A stretch of DNA of 64,000 nucleotides from Bdellovibrio sp. GT3 (GTDB lineage: Bacteria; Bdellovibrionota; Bdellovibrionia; Bdellovibrionales; Bdellovibrionaceae). The stretch spans positions 1,334,001 to 1,398,000 of the forward strand of contig NZ_JBBNAD010000005.1 in the NCBI RefSeq assembly GCF_037996765.1, given 5' to 3'. The notes beneath the pieces were generated by a model. That model was given only the letters and a program-made list of their open reading frames with translations, had not been told where the DNA came from and searched no databases. Both the position numbers and the translations under genes were made by a program. Of the stretch, positions 31,877 through 39,498 are shown piece by piece. Each line of letters opens with the position of its first letter. Position 1 is the first letter of the stretch.

Positions 31877-32845
31877 TTAGAGTTTGGAAAGAAGGTTGCC
31901 CAACAGTGAACCGACGATTGTCGTCACCACACTGGCAGCAGGGGACGAGGCTCCCGCAATTTTAATCCCACCCATTAGAGCAGTTAGTAAAGTTTGTTTC
32001 AGTGCTGATGAACCGGAGCCACTGCCGACGATAGAACTCAAACCAGAGTTAGAGCCGGATGTGAATGCGGCAATCAGATTCTGTAGAGTCGTGGAAGCAT
32101 TGTTGGAAACTCCAAGTTTAGCAATCAATTGATCCAAGCCGGGCAGGGATCCAGAACCCAAGCTGCCAAGAATGGTTTGCAAAACAGATGAGGAGTTGCC
32201 CAGGTTACCAAGACCCAGCACGGAACCTTTAGCAAGGCTTTCGACCACAGTCGCCAAGCTGCTTACATCAAAATCCTTACCACTTAGTTTACCAAGGATA
32301 GCTTGGATAATTGTGTTTGCTGCAGTGGCTTGGCTGCTGGAGCCGATGCCTGCCAATTTTAAATTAGAGAACAACGCTGAAGTCACCTTTTGAATCAAGG
32401 CCGTTGAAACCTCGTCTTCAGAAAGATTCACCAGTGAGTTCAGTGTACTGTCGCCAATCAAACCCAGAATATTGGATTTGTTAACCAGATCTGAAATATT
32501 CAAAGTGCCGACACCAGTGGTCGCGCCTTGAATAAGCACAGGAATGATTGCAGAAAGGTTGTTGCTGTTTCCAAGATTTGCTGATTCAAGTGCAGTCTGC
32601 GCACTTGCTATAATTGCTGCAATTTGTGTTGCTGACAGTTTACCAGCAGCTTGCACTTTCAGTTGTTCCTGCAGATCGCTGACCATGGATTGTGAAGCGA
32701 CTTTGGGAGTTGATACAGTGGGGGTGCTTTGGGCACCTTGTGACGAACTATCGGCAGAGGAACGTTCTAAAGTTTCAAAGTTACTGCCGCAGCCAATCAA
32801 ACTTGTCGTAAGAGTCAGCGCCAACAGTGAAGTGATTAATCTCAT
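31877..32845 (-). CDS. Lipoprotein with long Leu/Ser/Gly-rich repetitive helical region
   Basis: 322 residues. Lipoprotein signal: MRLITSLLALTLTTSLIGC, lipidated Cys 19. Then a Ser/Thr/Gln-rich linker. The rest is built from degenerate units rich in Leu, Gly, Ser and Asn, such as LGLIGDSTLNSLVNL, ILGSLGSGSLPGLDQLI and LTALMGGIKIAGASS. No enzyme motif is visible, and the only cysteine seen is the lipidated one. I recognise no family; low complexity makes homology searches unreliable. GGAGGACCC precedes the ATG at 32845, which fixes the start; the frame upstream to 32920 is not needed. Confidence 0.75.
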   Translation of the reverse strand: MRLITSLLALTLTTSLIGCGSNFETLERSSADSSSQGAQSTPTVSTPKVASQSMVSDLQEQLKVQAAGKLSATQIAAIIASAQTALESANLGNSNNLSAIIPVLIQGATTGVGTLNISDLVNKSNILGLIGDSTLNSLVNLSEDEVSTALIQKVTSALFSNLKLAGIGSSSQATAANTIIQAILGKLSGKDFDVSSLATVVESLAKGSVLGLGNLGNSSSVLQTILGSLGSGSLPGLDQLIAKLGVSNNASTTLQNLIAAFTSGSNSGLSSIVGSGSGSSALKQTLLTALMGGIKIAGASSPAASVVTTIVGSLLGNLLSKL

Positions 32846-33172
32846 GGGTCCTCCGGTTATTTGGTCCAGAAACAGAATAGTTCGATTCATGAAAAATAAA
32901 AATGGGCAGAACCTCGACAAAAAGGTCCTGTAAAAAGCCGTGACGAAAAGCAGAATTGTTTTTGGCGGGATTGTTCACATTTGAAGTGAATCGTGGAGTT
33001 TCTGTTTTTTCCTTTTTCACTTTCTATCCACATTCCGTGCAGGGCGCGCGTGAATCCGAGAAACTGGATAGAAAATAAATTCTCAATAGGGGACGATACT
33101 GCTGATAATCACGGAGTTTTGCCTTCGTTATTTCCCCATGCTGTGGCGGAATCGATTCAACGGAGGGGATAA
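32846..33172. promoter_or_regulatory. Divergent intergenic region with a 10-bp inverted repeat
   Basis: 327 bp without a gene between the divergent lipoprotein and small basic protein genes. The one clear structure is a perfect inverted repeat, TTTCTATCCA (33021-33030) and TGGATAGAAA (33065-33074), with a 34-base spacer that contains a GC-rich run (GGGCGCGCG). No consensus promoter was assigned with confidence. The right end carries CGGAGGGG, the ribosome site of the next gene. Confidence 0.5.
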
Positions 33173-33361
33173 ATGCCAAGATCTACAAGTCCACATACTG
33201 CGAAAGAAGACCGTATGGCCAAACATATTATGGATAGCGAGAAAGCGTCCGGAAAATCAGCCAAGCGCTCTGAGGAGATAGCCTGGGCCACGGTAAATAA
33301 AAAGCGAGCCGAGAGCGGCTCTGGTAAAAAGAAGTCGCGGTCGAAAACCAAGAAGCACTAA
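33173..33361 (+). CDS. Small basic protein with EEIAxxTVNKxRA motif
   Basis: 62 residues. The central SAKRSEEIAWATVNKKRAESGSGKKKSR resembles a widespread short family with the pattern (K..R..Y.hIkeS...rG.s...AeEIAa.TVNKeRA), sometimes labelled 'plasmid stabilization protein' without experimental support. The C-terminal tail is lysine/arginine-rich. A strong ribosome site (GGAGGGG, 33162-33168) supports the start. Probably a cytosolic stress-type or nucleic-acid-binding protein; function unknown. Confidence 0.78.
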   Translation: MPRSTSPHTAKEDRMAKHIMDSEKASGKSAKRSEEIAWATVNKKRAESGSGKKKSRSKTKKH

Positions 33362-33392
33362 ATAAAAAAGGGCTCCGATATTATCGGGGCCC
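33362..33392. terminator. Bidirectional terminator
   Basis: Stem GGGCTCCGATA / TATCGGGGCCC (one T-G pair) at 33370-33392, preceded by an A-run that gives a good T-tail on the minus strand. It serves the convergent minus-strand gene best. Confidence 0.8.
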
Positions 33393-33414
33393 TTCGATTT
33401 AAAATGAATTTTTA

Positions 33415-33795
33415 TTATCTATTGCAGTTTTCCAGGCGTTTATTCTGAACCGTAATCGGACGTTCTTTGCGGTGGTCCCATACGTCGTAAGTGTACTGCG
33501 TGTAAGTATCATCCAATTTCACACTGCGGATGACTGATTTGGAGCAAACCGGGCGGGTGGAGTCATTGCGATTCCATTGAACGCAAATGGCTTTGTCTGC
33601 AACCATAGGCACAGCAATTTCTTGTTCTGGTGCCTGAACTTTAAGGGAGTTCGTGTCCTGTTCGATGCAAACTTTCTCGCGAACGATTTCACCCTGCTGA
33701 GGGATATAAGGGTTGGCAGATCGATTATAAATGATTTCAGTCGCAGCTGAGGCGAAAATGGGTGCCATAAGCAATATAGACAGGAACAGTTTCAT
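33415..33795 (-). CDS. Secreted protein of unknown function
   Basis: 126 residues with a clear signal peptide (MKLFLSILLMAPIFASA). The mature part of about 108 residues is predicted mostly beta-strand and has four cysteines (KVCIEQ, AICVQW, PVCSKS, ENCNR) that could form two disulphides. I recognise no family. It is a single gene whose transcript ends at the bidirectional terminator on its left. Confidence 0.72.
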   Translation of the reverse strand: MKLFLSILLMAPIFASAATEIIYNRSANPYIPQQGEIVREKVCIEQDTNSLKVQAPEQEIAVPMVADKAICVQWNRNDSTRPVCSKSVIRSVKLDDTYTQYTYDVWDHRKERPITVQNKRLENCNR

Positions 33796-33947
33796 CTGAG
33801 CCCCCTTAGGGTGTTATTGGAAGCCATAGTTTTGACATATATGTTCTGACCAAACAAGAGACGCTTGCTGAAAACCTTTCACAAGGTTTGTGAAAATCCC
33901 GCAAAATTGCCGAAGTCCTCGTTTTTTAAGGTATATATTAGGCCCAT

Positions 33948-34697
33948 ATGACAAAGGCTGAAATCCTTAAATACAAAGACTACAGGCAGTTTCTGGCGGA
34001 CTACAACGCTTGGAAGAGCCAGAATAAAGTAGGTTGGAGTCTGACTGTGTGGACCCGTCAGTTGGGTCTTTCGCATCCGTCAGCTTTGTCGATGATCCTG
34101 AATCGCAAGCGCCATATCGGCGATAAACTTGCGGAATCCATCTCAGAATATTTTGATTTCAATGAAGGCGAGAAATCCCATTTTTCGAACCTGGTGAAGT
34201 ACGAAAAGTCCATTGATAGCAATCATCTTCGCATCATGGTATTGAATCAGCTTCAAGGGGAGAAGAATCACGCCATTGCACGCTTCGTTCTGAATGAAGG
34301 CAATAAGCTGCAAAACATTGAAAGCCGTGAGGCCTTGGCGAAACTGCTTTCGCCTATCCTTGGGCTGAACAGTGATGAAGTGATTGCCCTGGAGTCCAGA
34401 ACTCCAGAATCACCGGATCCCAAAGCCATGCACCAGGAAATTGTCAAAATTCTGGAGCGTTCGTACGATGTGGTGCCAAAATCCCAACGCCAATACTCGG
34501 CAACATTCATGCGTATGAAGTCTGAACGAATGCAGGAAGCTATTGATAAGCTTCGCGCATTCCAAAAAGAGTTTATTGCAGAATTCGACTGCGAAGATGC
34601 GAATACGCTGGTTTGTTTCCAGAACTCGCTCTTTTCAATGCTTAATGAACAGAGCGCGGAAACAAATCCAGAGCTTCCACACAACAAAAAAAATTAG
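33948..34697 (+). CDS. TIGR02147-family protein (putative DNA-binding regulator)
   Basis: 249 residues. The start ILKYKDYRQFLADYNAWKSQNKVGWSLTVWTRQLGLSHPSALSMILNRKRHIGDKLAESISEYFDFNEGEKSHFSNLVKYEK pattern is typical of the TIGR02147 family, which is abundant in Fibrobacter and Bdellovibrio-like genomes. The N-terminal part looks like a helix-turn-helix (LARQLGLSHPSALSMIL-like). The C-terminal part matches DUF4423. Function unproven; a transcription regulator is the usual reading. The stop overlaps the convergent gene by four bases. Confidence 0.85.
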   Translation: MTKAEILKYKDYRQFLADYNAWKSQNKVGWSLTVWTRQLGLSHPSALSMILNRKRHIGDKLAESISEYFDFNEGEKSHFSNLVKYEKSIDSNHLRIMVLNQLQGEKNHAIARFVLNEGNKLQNIESREALAKLLSPILGLNSDEVIALESRTPESPDPKAMHQEIVKILERSYDVVPKSQRQYSATFMRMKSERMQEAIDKLRAFQKEFIAEFDCEDANTLVCFQNSLFSMLNEQSAETNPELPHNKKN

Positions 34698-35158
34698 TCG
34701 CTGCCGCAGTCATCTTCCCATGCAGCCGTCATGGTGCAGGTCGGATTGTTGGCGATTCCACCGTTGCCATTTTTATTTATCGTGCACGAGATGTCCTTGG
34801 CGGATTGATTTACATGCCCGGTCGTCGCATCTTGCATCACGTCCATTTCGTCCAGAGTTTCAAACAAAGCCATGGCCGTTACGGGTCCCACGGCCGCAGG
34901 CGGCTTACATTCGTATGCTGGCATTAAGTCTGGCTGAACGGCGCGGTTGGTTTGTGTGCATTTAAGTTCTGTGATGGTCCAAGTGGTATCACCCCCGCTA
35001 AAAGTTTTTTTAGCGATGGGTGAGTTTTTTAGTATATATGCCAAAGTAACTGCATCATCACCTTTGAAAGTTTTAGGTAACATGTCCCCACAGGCCGCGG
35101 ACACAGTTTCAGTGATAAGCAATAGACCCACGCAACCCAGAACAGCTTTATTGAACAT
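34694..35158 (-). CDS. Secreted cysteine-containing protein of unknown function
   Basis: 154 residues with a signal peptide (MFNKAVLGCVGLLLITETVSA). The mature part has six cysteines (AACGD, LKCTQ, YECKP, ISCTI, PTCTM, DDCGSD) and ends in the acidic sequence WEDDCGSD. Predicted periplasmic or extracellular; no recognised family. A good ribosome site (AAAGGAGA) precedes the ATG. Confidence 0.7.
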   Translation of the reverse strand: MFNKAVLGCVGLLLITETVSAACGDMLPKTFKGDDAVTLAYILKNSPIAKKTFSGGDTTWTITELKCTQTNRAVQPDLMPAYECKPPAAVGPVTAMALFETLDEMDVMQDATTGHVNQSAKDISCTINKNGNGGIANNPTCTMTAAWEDDCGSD

Positions 35159-35270
35159 AAAATCTCCTTTGGAATAGCAGTCATCTTATAGCTCCCATTT
35201 ACGACATTTCAGTCCAGTGCCGAGAAAACATATTTGGTGGATGGCGGGGTAAGTGATGTAATTGAAGGAT

Positions 35271-36218
35271 ATGAAATCAAAAATTGTGTGGGCTTTTGTC
35301 GGTTTGGTTTTTGCGTGTGAAGTTACACGTGCTCAAGACGTAATATCTGATCTGGTTGCCAAAGGGCCGCCGGATAAAATTGCAGATGATAAAATGAAAG
35401 TTGAAAGGAAAGTTTGCAAAGGAAGTAAATCCTATCCTGTGCATCTGACTTTTGATGATGGGCCGGATTTGGAACATACACCGCAAATCCTTGATGTGCT
35501 GAAACGCAATGGTATCAAAGCAACTTTCTTTATATCTGCTGACAAGTTGGTTGAAGGAAAGCCCCAGGAGATTGCCGCTCGTAAGGCTTTGATTGAAAGA
35601 GCCAGAAATGAAGGGCACACCATCGGATCCCATTCATTTGAACATATTGAACATGCCAATGCAGAAACGACGTCTCGTCAAAAAATGCTGGGGAATCTGA
35701 ATAAAGCTTTCACTGAGATGGACAAGTTGAATTTGCCAAAGCCGATGCCATTTCGATTTCCATATGGAAGCTCATGGATTTTTGATTCTGTGAAGGCCAA
35801 TCAGGACCTGGCAAATGGTGCGATGGTGGCCATCAAGCGTGCAGGTTATTATCCCCTGCATTGGGATGTCGATACGAATGACTGGAGTAAAATCAAACGT
35901 AAAGCGCTGCCTGTCTCAGCCCTGGAACAGATTTGTGAAAGGCATGGTGGTGTTGTTCTGATGCACGATGTGCATCAATGGACTGCTGACAATTTGCCAG
36001 CTCTAATCGAATCCATTCATCTTTCGGGTCATAAACTGGTTTCTGAGGCAGAGATTATCAAATACTCCGAAAACGACTCCACGCGGCCTCTTGCCTCAGT
36101 TGCGGAACGACTGGGTGGCGGTCAGGATTGTGTCTATAGAGGGGGCCATCTTGATAGGGCCGGTACAAAATGTCATACTGGCAGTACAGATTCACGCACA
36201 AAGAATGGGGTTCAATAA
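35271..36218 (+). CDS. Secreted polysaccharide deacetylase (NodB/CE4 family)
   Basis: 315 residues with a signal peptide (about 1-21). CE4 motifs: TFDDGPD with Asp62/Asp63, the zinc histidines in SHSFEH (His121, His125), RFPYGS, then DVDTNDW and LMHDVH. It would remove N-acetyl groups from peptidoglycan, chitin-like or other amino-sugar polymers in the periplasm or prey. Predators use such enzymes to mark prey wall; a self-wall or exopolysaccharide role is also possible. ATG 35271 is preferred (GAAGGA at 35264-35269). The stop overlaps the next start (TAATG). Confidence 0.92.
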   Translation: MKSKIVWAFVGLVFACEVTRAQDVISDLVAKGPPDKIADDKMKVERKVCKGSKSYPVHLTFDDGPDLEHTPQILDVLKRNGIKATFFISADKLVEGKPQEIAARKALIERARNEGHTIGSHSFEHIEHANAETTSRQKMLGNLNKAFTEMDKLNLPKPMPFRFPYGSSWIFDSVKANQDLANGAMVAIKRAGYYPLHWDVDTNDWSKIKRKALPVSALEQICERHGGVVLMHDVHQWTADNLPALIESIHLSGHKLVSEAEIIKYSENDSTRPLASVAERLGGGQDCVYRGGHLDRAGTKCHTGSTDSRTKNGVQ

Positions 36219-36895
36219 TGAAAAGTCTGCTTTCGGGTCTTCTTATTTTACTTGCAGGTCTTCAGGCTCAGGCCACGGCGGTAATTCAGTCCGCTTCCAA
36301 TATTCATAATGGTAAAGTCGTGGTGGCTGTTGATATCACAGATCCAGCGCGCCGGGTATTTATGGAAGTGGATGCGAAGACGGGTAAAAAAGAGAGCTTG
36401 GGTTTCCCCAATGATCTGGTCTCTGAAGATATTATGGCGGTGATCTCATTACCTGAATATGTCGTGGTTCTGTCCCAGTGGACTGCGGGTGATGGTAAAA
36501 AGCCAAAGGTTCATGAGTACGTCAGGGGTTCGAAAATCTGGATGGCGGCGGGGGAGTTAAACTGTCTGTCTTTTGATCAAATTGAAATCGAAAAATCTGA
36601 ATTGCGTGTGCAGTGCGCAGACGAAAACAAAGAAGGCACCTTGGTGGGCCCAGTCAAGATGGCCCTGGATTTCAAGTCCAAGACCGCTGTAAAGGCGACG
36701 TTGCCAATTCAGGAGTCGTCAGCAGGGCCCGTCAGCTTCGCGCTTAAAGGTGGCTCTATGTTCAAATGGGCGGCTTTGGATTTAAAGTCAGGAAAGGCGA
36801 AAAAGACATATACGGCTGAGGATCTGTCACTATCCTCGGATGCCAAAATCAAAAAGACGATCAAAATCAAAGAAACGATCGGCCCCGTAGAGTAG
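36218..36895 (+). CDS. Secreted protein coupled to the deacetylase gene
   Basis: 225 residues with a signal peptide (MKSLLSGLLILLAGLQAQA). The mature part looks all-beta, with repeated strand-turn patterns (KVVVAVDITDPARRVFMEVD; YVVVLSQWTAG); it has two cysteines. No family recognised. Its ATG shares one base with the deacetylase stop, so the pair is translated together and may work on the same polymer. A strong terminator follows. Confidence 0.7.
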   Translation: MKSLLSGLLILLAGLQAQATAVIQSASNIHNGKVVVAVDITDPARRVFMEVDAKTGKKESLGFPNDLVSEDIMAVISLPEYVVVLSQWTAGDGKKPKVHEYVRGSKIWMAAGELNCLSFDQIEIEKSELRVQCADENKEGTLVGPVKMALDFKSKTAVKATLPIQESSAGPVSFALKGGSMFKWAALDLKSGKAKKTYTAEDLSLSSDAKIKKTIKIKETIGPVE

Positions 36896-36924
36896 TTCAA
36901 TAAAAGAATGTAGAAATAAAAAAA

Positions 36925-36950
36925 GCCATCCTCATCGGATGGCTTTTTTT
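36925..36950. terminator. Bidirectional terminator
   Basis: GCCATCC (36925-36931), loop TCATC, GGATGGC (36937-36943), flanked by a run of A on the left and seven T on the right. Ends both convergent transcripts. Confidence 0.93.
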
Positions 36951-36952
36951 AT

Positions 36953-37606
36953 TTAGAAGAATCTGTAACCCAGGTGTATCGCCAGATTTCTATCTGAAAA
37001 GAAAGCTCGTCTATAAACCGGAACTTTGTAAGAGTCCTCCGGGAAGTAAAGCATCTTGGTTTCGATATCACCCACAAAATTTGTTCCCGTAAAATTGCGG
37101 GAATCCATACGGAAATCATAAGGGGCAGAGACATTCGAATAGCGTGGGCCAAACAGACCTCTTTGGTTTTCAACTGCATACTGGCTGGCGCTGCTATAGG
37201 CGGCGATCAGGCCCTTATCAAACGGATAGATAAAGTACAGGTATCCCCAGCCTTCTTTTAGAATCTCCAGATTGATCTCGACGTTATTGTAAAAGACCCG
37301 GCCCAAGATGCGGTTGTGCTTGTCATGGCCGTTATCGTCGTAAACCACAGTGATCTGACTGCCTGGAGGCACAAGCCCCGCAACGAAGTCACGCGCCACG
37401 TAGGCGGACTCACCCTGAGTGTTTCCAAAGTAATCCACTTCCGGAGTATCAACCCCCAGGAAGCGAACTTTGTACTTCTGTGAACCGGATTGCACGTTGA
37501 GTGTGTCACCGTCGTGAACATTAGTGACAGTGCCTTGAATAGTGTAGGCATGACCTAAAAGGGGCAGGGAAAGCAGGAGCGATAAAAGCAGATTAAATGA
37601 CTTCAT
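36953..37606 (-). CDS. Secreted thermonuclease-like nuclease (SNase fold)
   Basis: 217 residues. Signal peptide 1-20, then a staphylococcal-nuclease domain: VTNVHDGDTLNV, VRFLGVDTPEVD with Arg48 and Glu56, and the HNRILGRVF segment with Arg99, giving the Arg/Glu/Arg catalytic set. Calcium ligands are consistent with Asp32/Asp34 and Asp53. The last 60 residues (FTGTNFVGDIETKMLYF...LAIHLGYRFF) are an extension ending in an aromatic pattern like a beta-strand. It would degrade DNA or RNA outside the cytosol, useful for digesting prey nucleic acid. Confidence 0.92.
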   Translation of the reverse strand: MKSFNLLLSLLLSLPLLGHAYTIQGTVTNVHDGDTLNVQSGSQKYKVRFLGVDTPEVDYFGNTQGESAYVARDFVAGLVPPGSQITVVYDDNGHDKHNRILGRVFYNNVEINLEILKEGWGYLYFIYPFDKGLIAAYSSASQYAVENQRGLFGPRYSNVSAPYDFRMDSRNFTGTNFVGDIETKMLYFPEDSYKVPVYRRAFFSDRNLAIHLGYRFF

Positions 37607-37694
37607 GGGGTCCTTTTATCAATTCCCGGCAGAGGAGCCTATGTGAACTCCTCCCTTGGAAAAAATTGCTGGACCGTATGATTAATGGACAGCT

Positions 37695-39230
37695 CTATTC
37701 GACGATATCGAGGTAGACCGAGCGATCCAGGAACGGGAAGACAGGCACTGTATTAAAGACTTCATCATATGAGAATTTGAACTTGTTCAAACTCATGATG
37801 GAGACCTCGGCAATAACAGTTCCAGAAACATTGCCTTCGTAGCGACTGTGAATCAAAGGCGCATTCAGAAGGATTCTTTCGAAGGAGACGTTGCGACCTT
37901 CCGTGCGGCAGGCAGCATCGTACAAGGCGCCCTTTTTAGCTTCGATCAAAGCCGCTTCCGCAAGGACTGTGTCACCGAAAGCCTTGGGATTTGCAGAGGC
38001 TCTGATAAAGTTACCCGGCACCGTCCAGAACGAAGAGTAACGGTTCACCAGTGAAGAAGTGCCGTAACCCGCAGTGTTCGTCGCATAGTTGTCAGTCGTA
38101 TTACAGAAGTTGCCGTTCTTTTTAACGGTACCCAAGCCCAAGCTGATGGACTTGCTGCTGGTGATTTGCAGATTGCGGGAGGAATCAGTGTTGGCGTAAT
38201 TGATTGCGCCATAGATGAACACTGAGCCCATCACATACAGTCGGCAGCCAGTTTTAGAGTTCAAAGTCAGATTTTCCAATAGCAGAGGACCACGAACTGC
38301 AACGTCGCCCTCACAATTAAGTGTGCCGCTGTTTTGAAAGAAGTCTCCTTCGTCTTTAAGACCCGACAAAGCCACGGATGTGTCAGCATCCTTAAAATAT
38401 TTAAAGCGTTCAGTGGCCGTTAGCTGAAATGCACTGGAAATGTTCGCATCGGTCGGCGCACCGATGTACACGCTTTTCTTTTCAAGAACCTGTGCGCCCT
38501 TGGAGGTTGCATAGGCGGAGTTCGCAAGTTGTGACTTTAAGTAAGCTGCCAAGGTGCCGGCGCCAGCTTGAGTTGCGATCGCGGAAGGCAGAGGTGCCTG
38601 TGGAACGATAATGGATTTATCCGCTGGCATGGCCACGGTATAAAAGTTTTTGCCGTGGTCGCCGTAAACGGAGCCACTGGTCCAAGTGATATTAGAAGGT
38701 GAGCCCTGAGCCATGAAGTAGCTGGAGCCGTAACCAAAATCAGTGATGATGTTTGAAGCCACCTGTGCATGACATTGGATGCAGCCCATTCCGCGAATTG
38801 CCAGGGCCGGCTTGAATGTCTGGAATGCATTACCGACACTCGCTTTGATTTTGAATTGAATTGCCACACCCTCTTTGTCGGTGACCGTCACCAGGATGTT
38901 GTCAGTTCCGCGGAAGCCATAGTTGGGCGTGTATTTGAAATTATAAGTGGCGGCGTCAATGATCTCGATCTTGCCGTTTAGGGCCGCCCCGGAGTTGATG
39001 GTCAAAAAGGTGATTTTATCGGCCACTGGTGCCGAGGTTTTATCCGCCTGAAACTCGATGGCGGTATTCATTTTGGTTTCGATCAACAAGTCAGGAATGG
39101 ATTTGGGTTCTCCACCTGCAGAGATCGTTTTACTTGCCAGGCTTGCAAAGTGAGCTTGAGGCGCGCAGTTTTGAAACGTAACGATCAGGGCACTACCAGC
39201 CAAGATGAATCCAAGCAGTCTCATTTTCAT
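37695..39230 (-). CDS. Lipoprotein with Ig/cadherin-like domain and a single CxxCH motif
   Basis: 511 residues. Lipoprotein signal ending FQNC (lipidated Cys22). Residues about 45-130 resemble an Ig/cadherin-type repeat (NYNFKYTPNYGF-like; RGTDNILVTVTDKEG). A CIQCH motif at 150-154 could attach heme c or bind metal, although no downstream Met ligand is obvious. The C-terminal half (about 285-500) is beta-rich with many short parallel-type strands (NCEGDVAVRGPLLLENLTL; LYVMGSVFIYGAINY). No known family for the whole. It is probably anchored at the outer membrane. It is a single gene. Confidence 0.72.
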   Translation of the reverse strand: MKMRLLGFILAGSALIVTFQNCAPQAHFASLASKTISAGGEPKSIPDLLIETKMNTAIEFQADKTSAPVADKITFLTINSGAALNGKIEIIDAATYNFKYTPNYGFRGTDNILVTVTDKEGVAIQFKIKASVGNAFQTFKPALAIRGMGCIQCHAQVASNIITDFGYGSSYFMAQGSPSNITWTSGSVYGDHGKNFYTVAMPADKSIIVPQAPLPSAIATQAGAGTLAAYLKSQLANSAYATSKGAQVLEKKSVYIGAPTDANISSAFQLTATERFKYFKDADTSVALSGLKDEGDFFQNSGTLNCEGDVAVRGPLLLENLTLNSKTGCRLYVMGSVFIYGAINYANTDSSRNLQITSSKSISLGLGTVKKNGNFCNTTDNYATNTAGYGTSSLVNRYSSFWTVPGNFIRASANPKAFGDTVLAEAALIEAKKGALYDAACRTEGRNVSFERILLNAPLIHSRYEGNVSGTVIAEVSIMSLNKFKFSYDEVFNTVPVFPFLDRSVYLDIVE

Positions 39231-39498
39231 ACGATGTATTCCCCCAACCCCACGTACTACAACGGAGTCACTGAATCTAAATGCAATTTTGTTACCATGT
39301 TAAATCGATCAGGCAGGTGCTGGCGTTCAGAATTTTAGACAGTGTCTGTCAGGTGATCATTTCTAGGCTTAGGGCGAGAGCGGGGAAACTGTGAGGTTTA
39401 CAATAGTCTGGTCCTTCCAACAGTTTTGTGTGTCTGAACATTTTCAAAGCTATTAATATTAAGGAACACAATGAAAAATGAGTCCATGGGGGAAAAAC

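Noticed and set aside
37632-37653. GAGGAG/CTCCTC inverted repeat downstream of the CxxCH lipoprotein gene
   Set aside because: Only six base pairs and no T-run on the relevant strand. The arms look like a ribosome-site-like purine run and its complement by chance.
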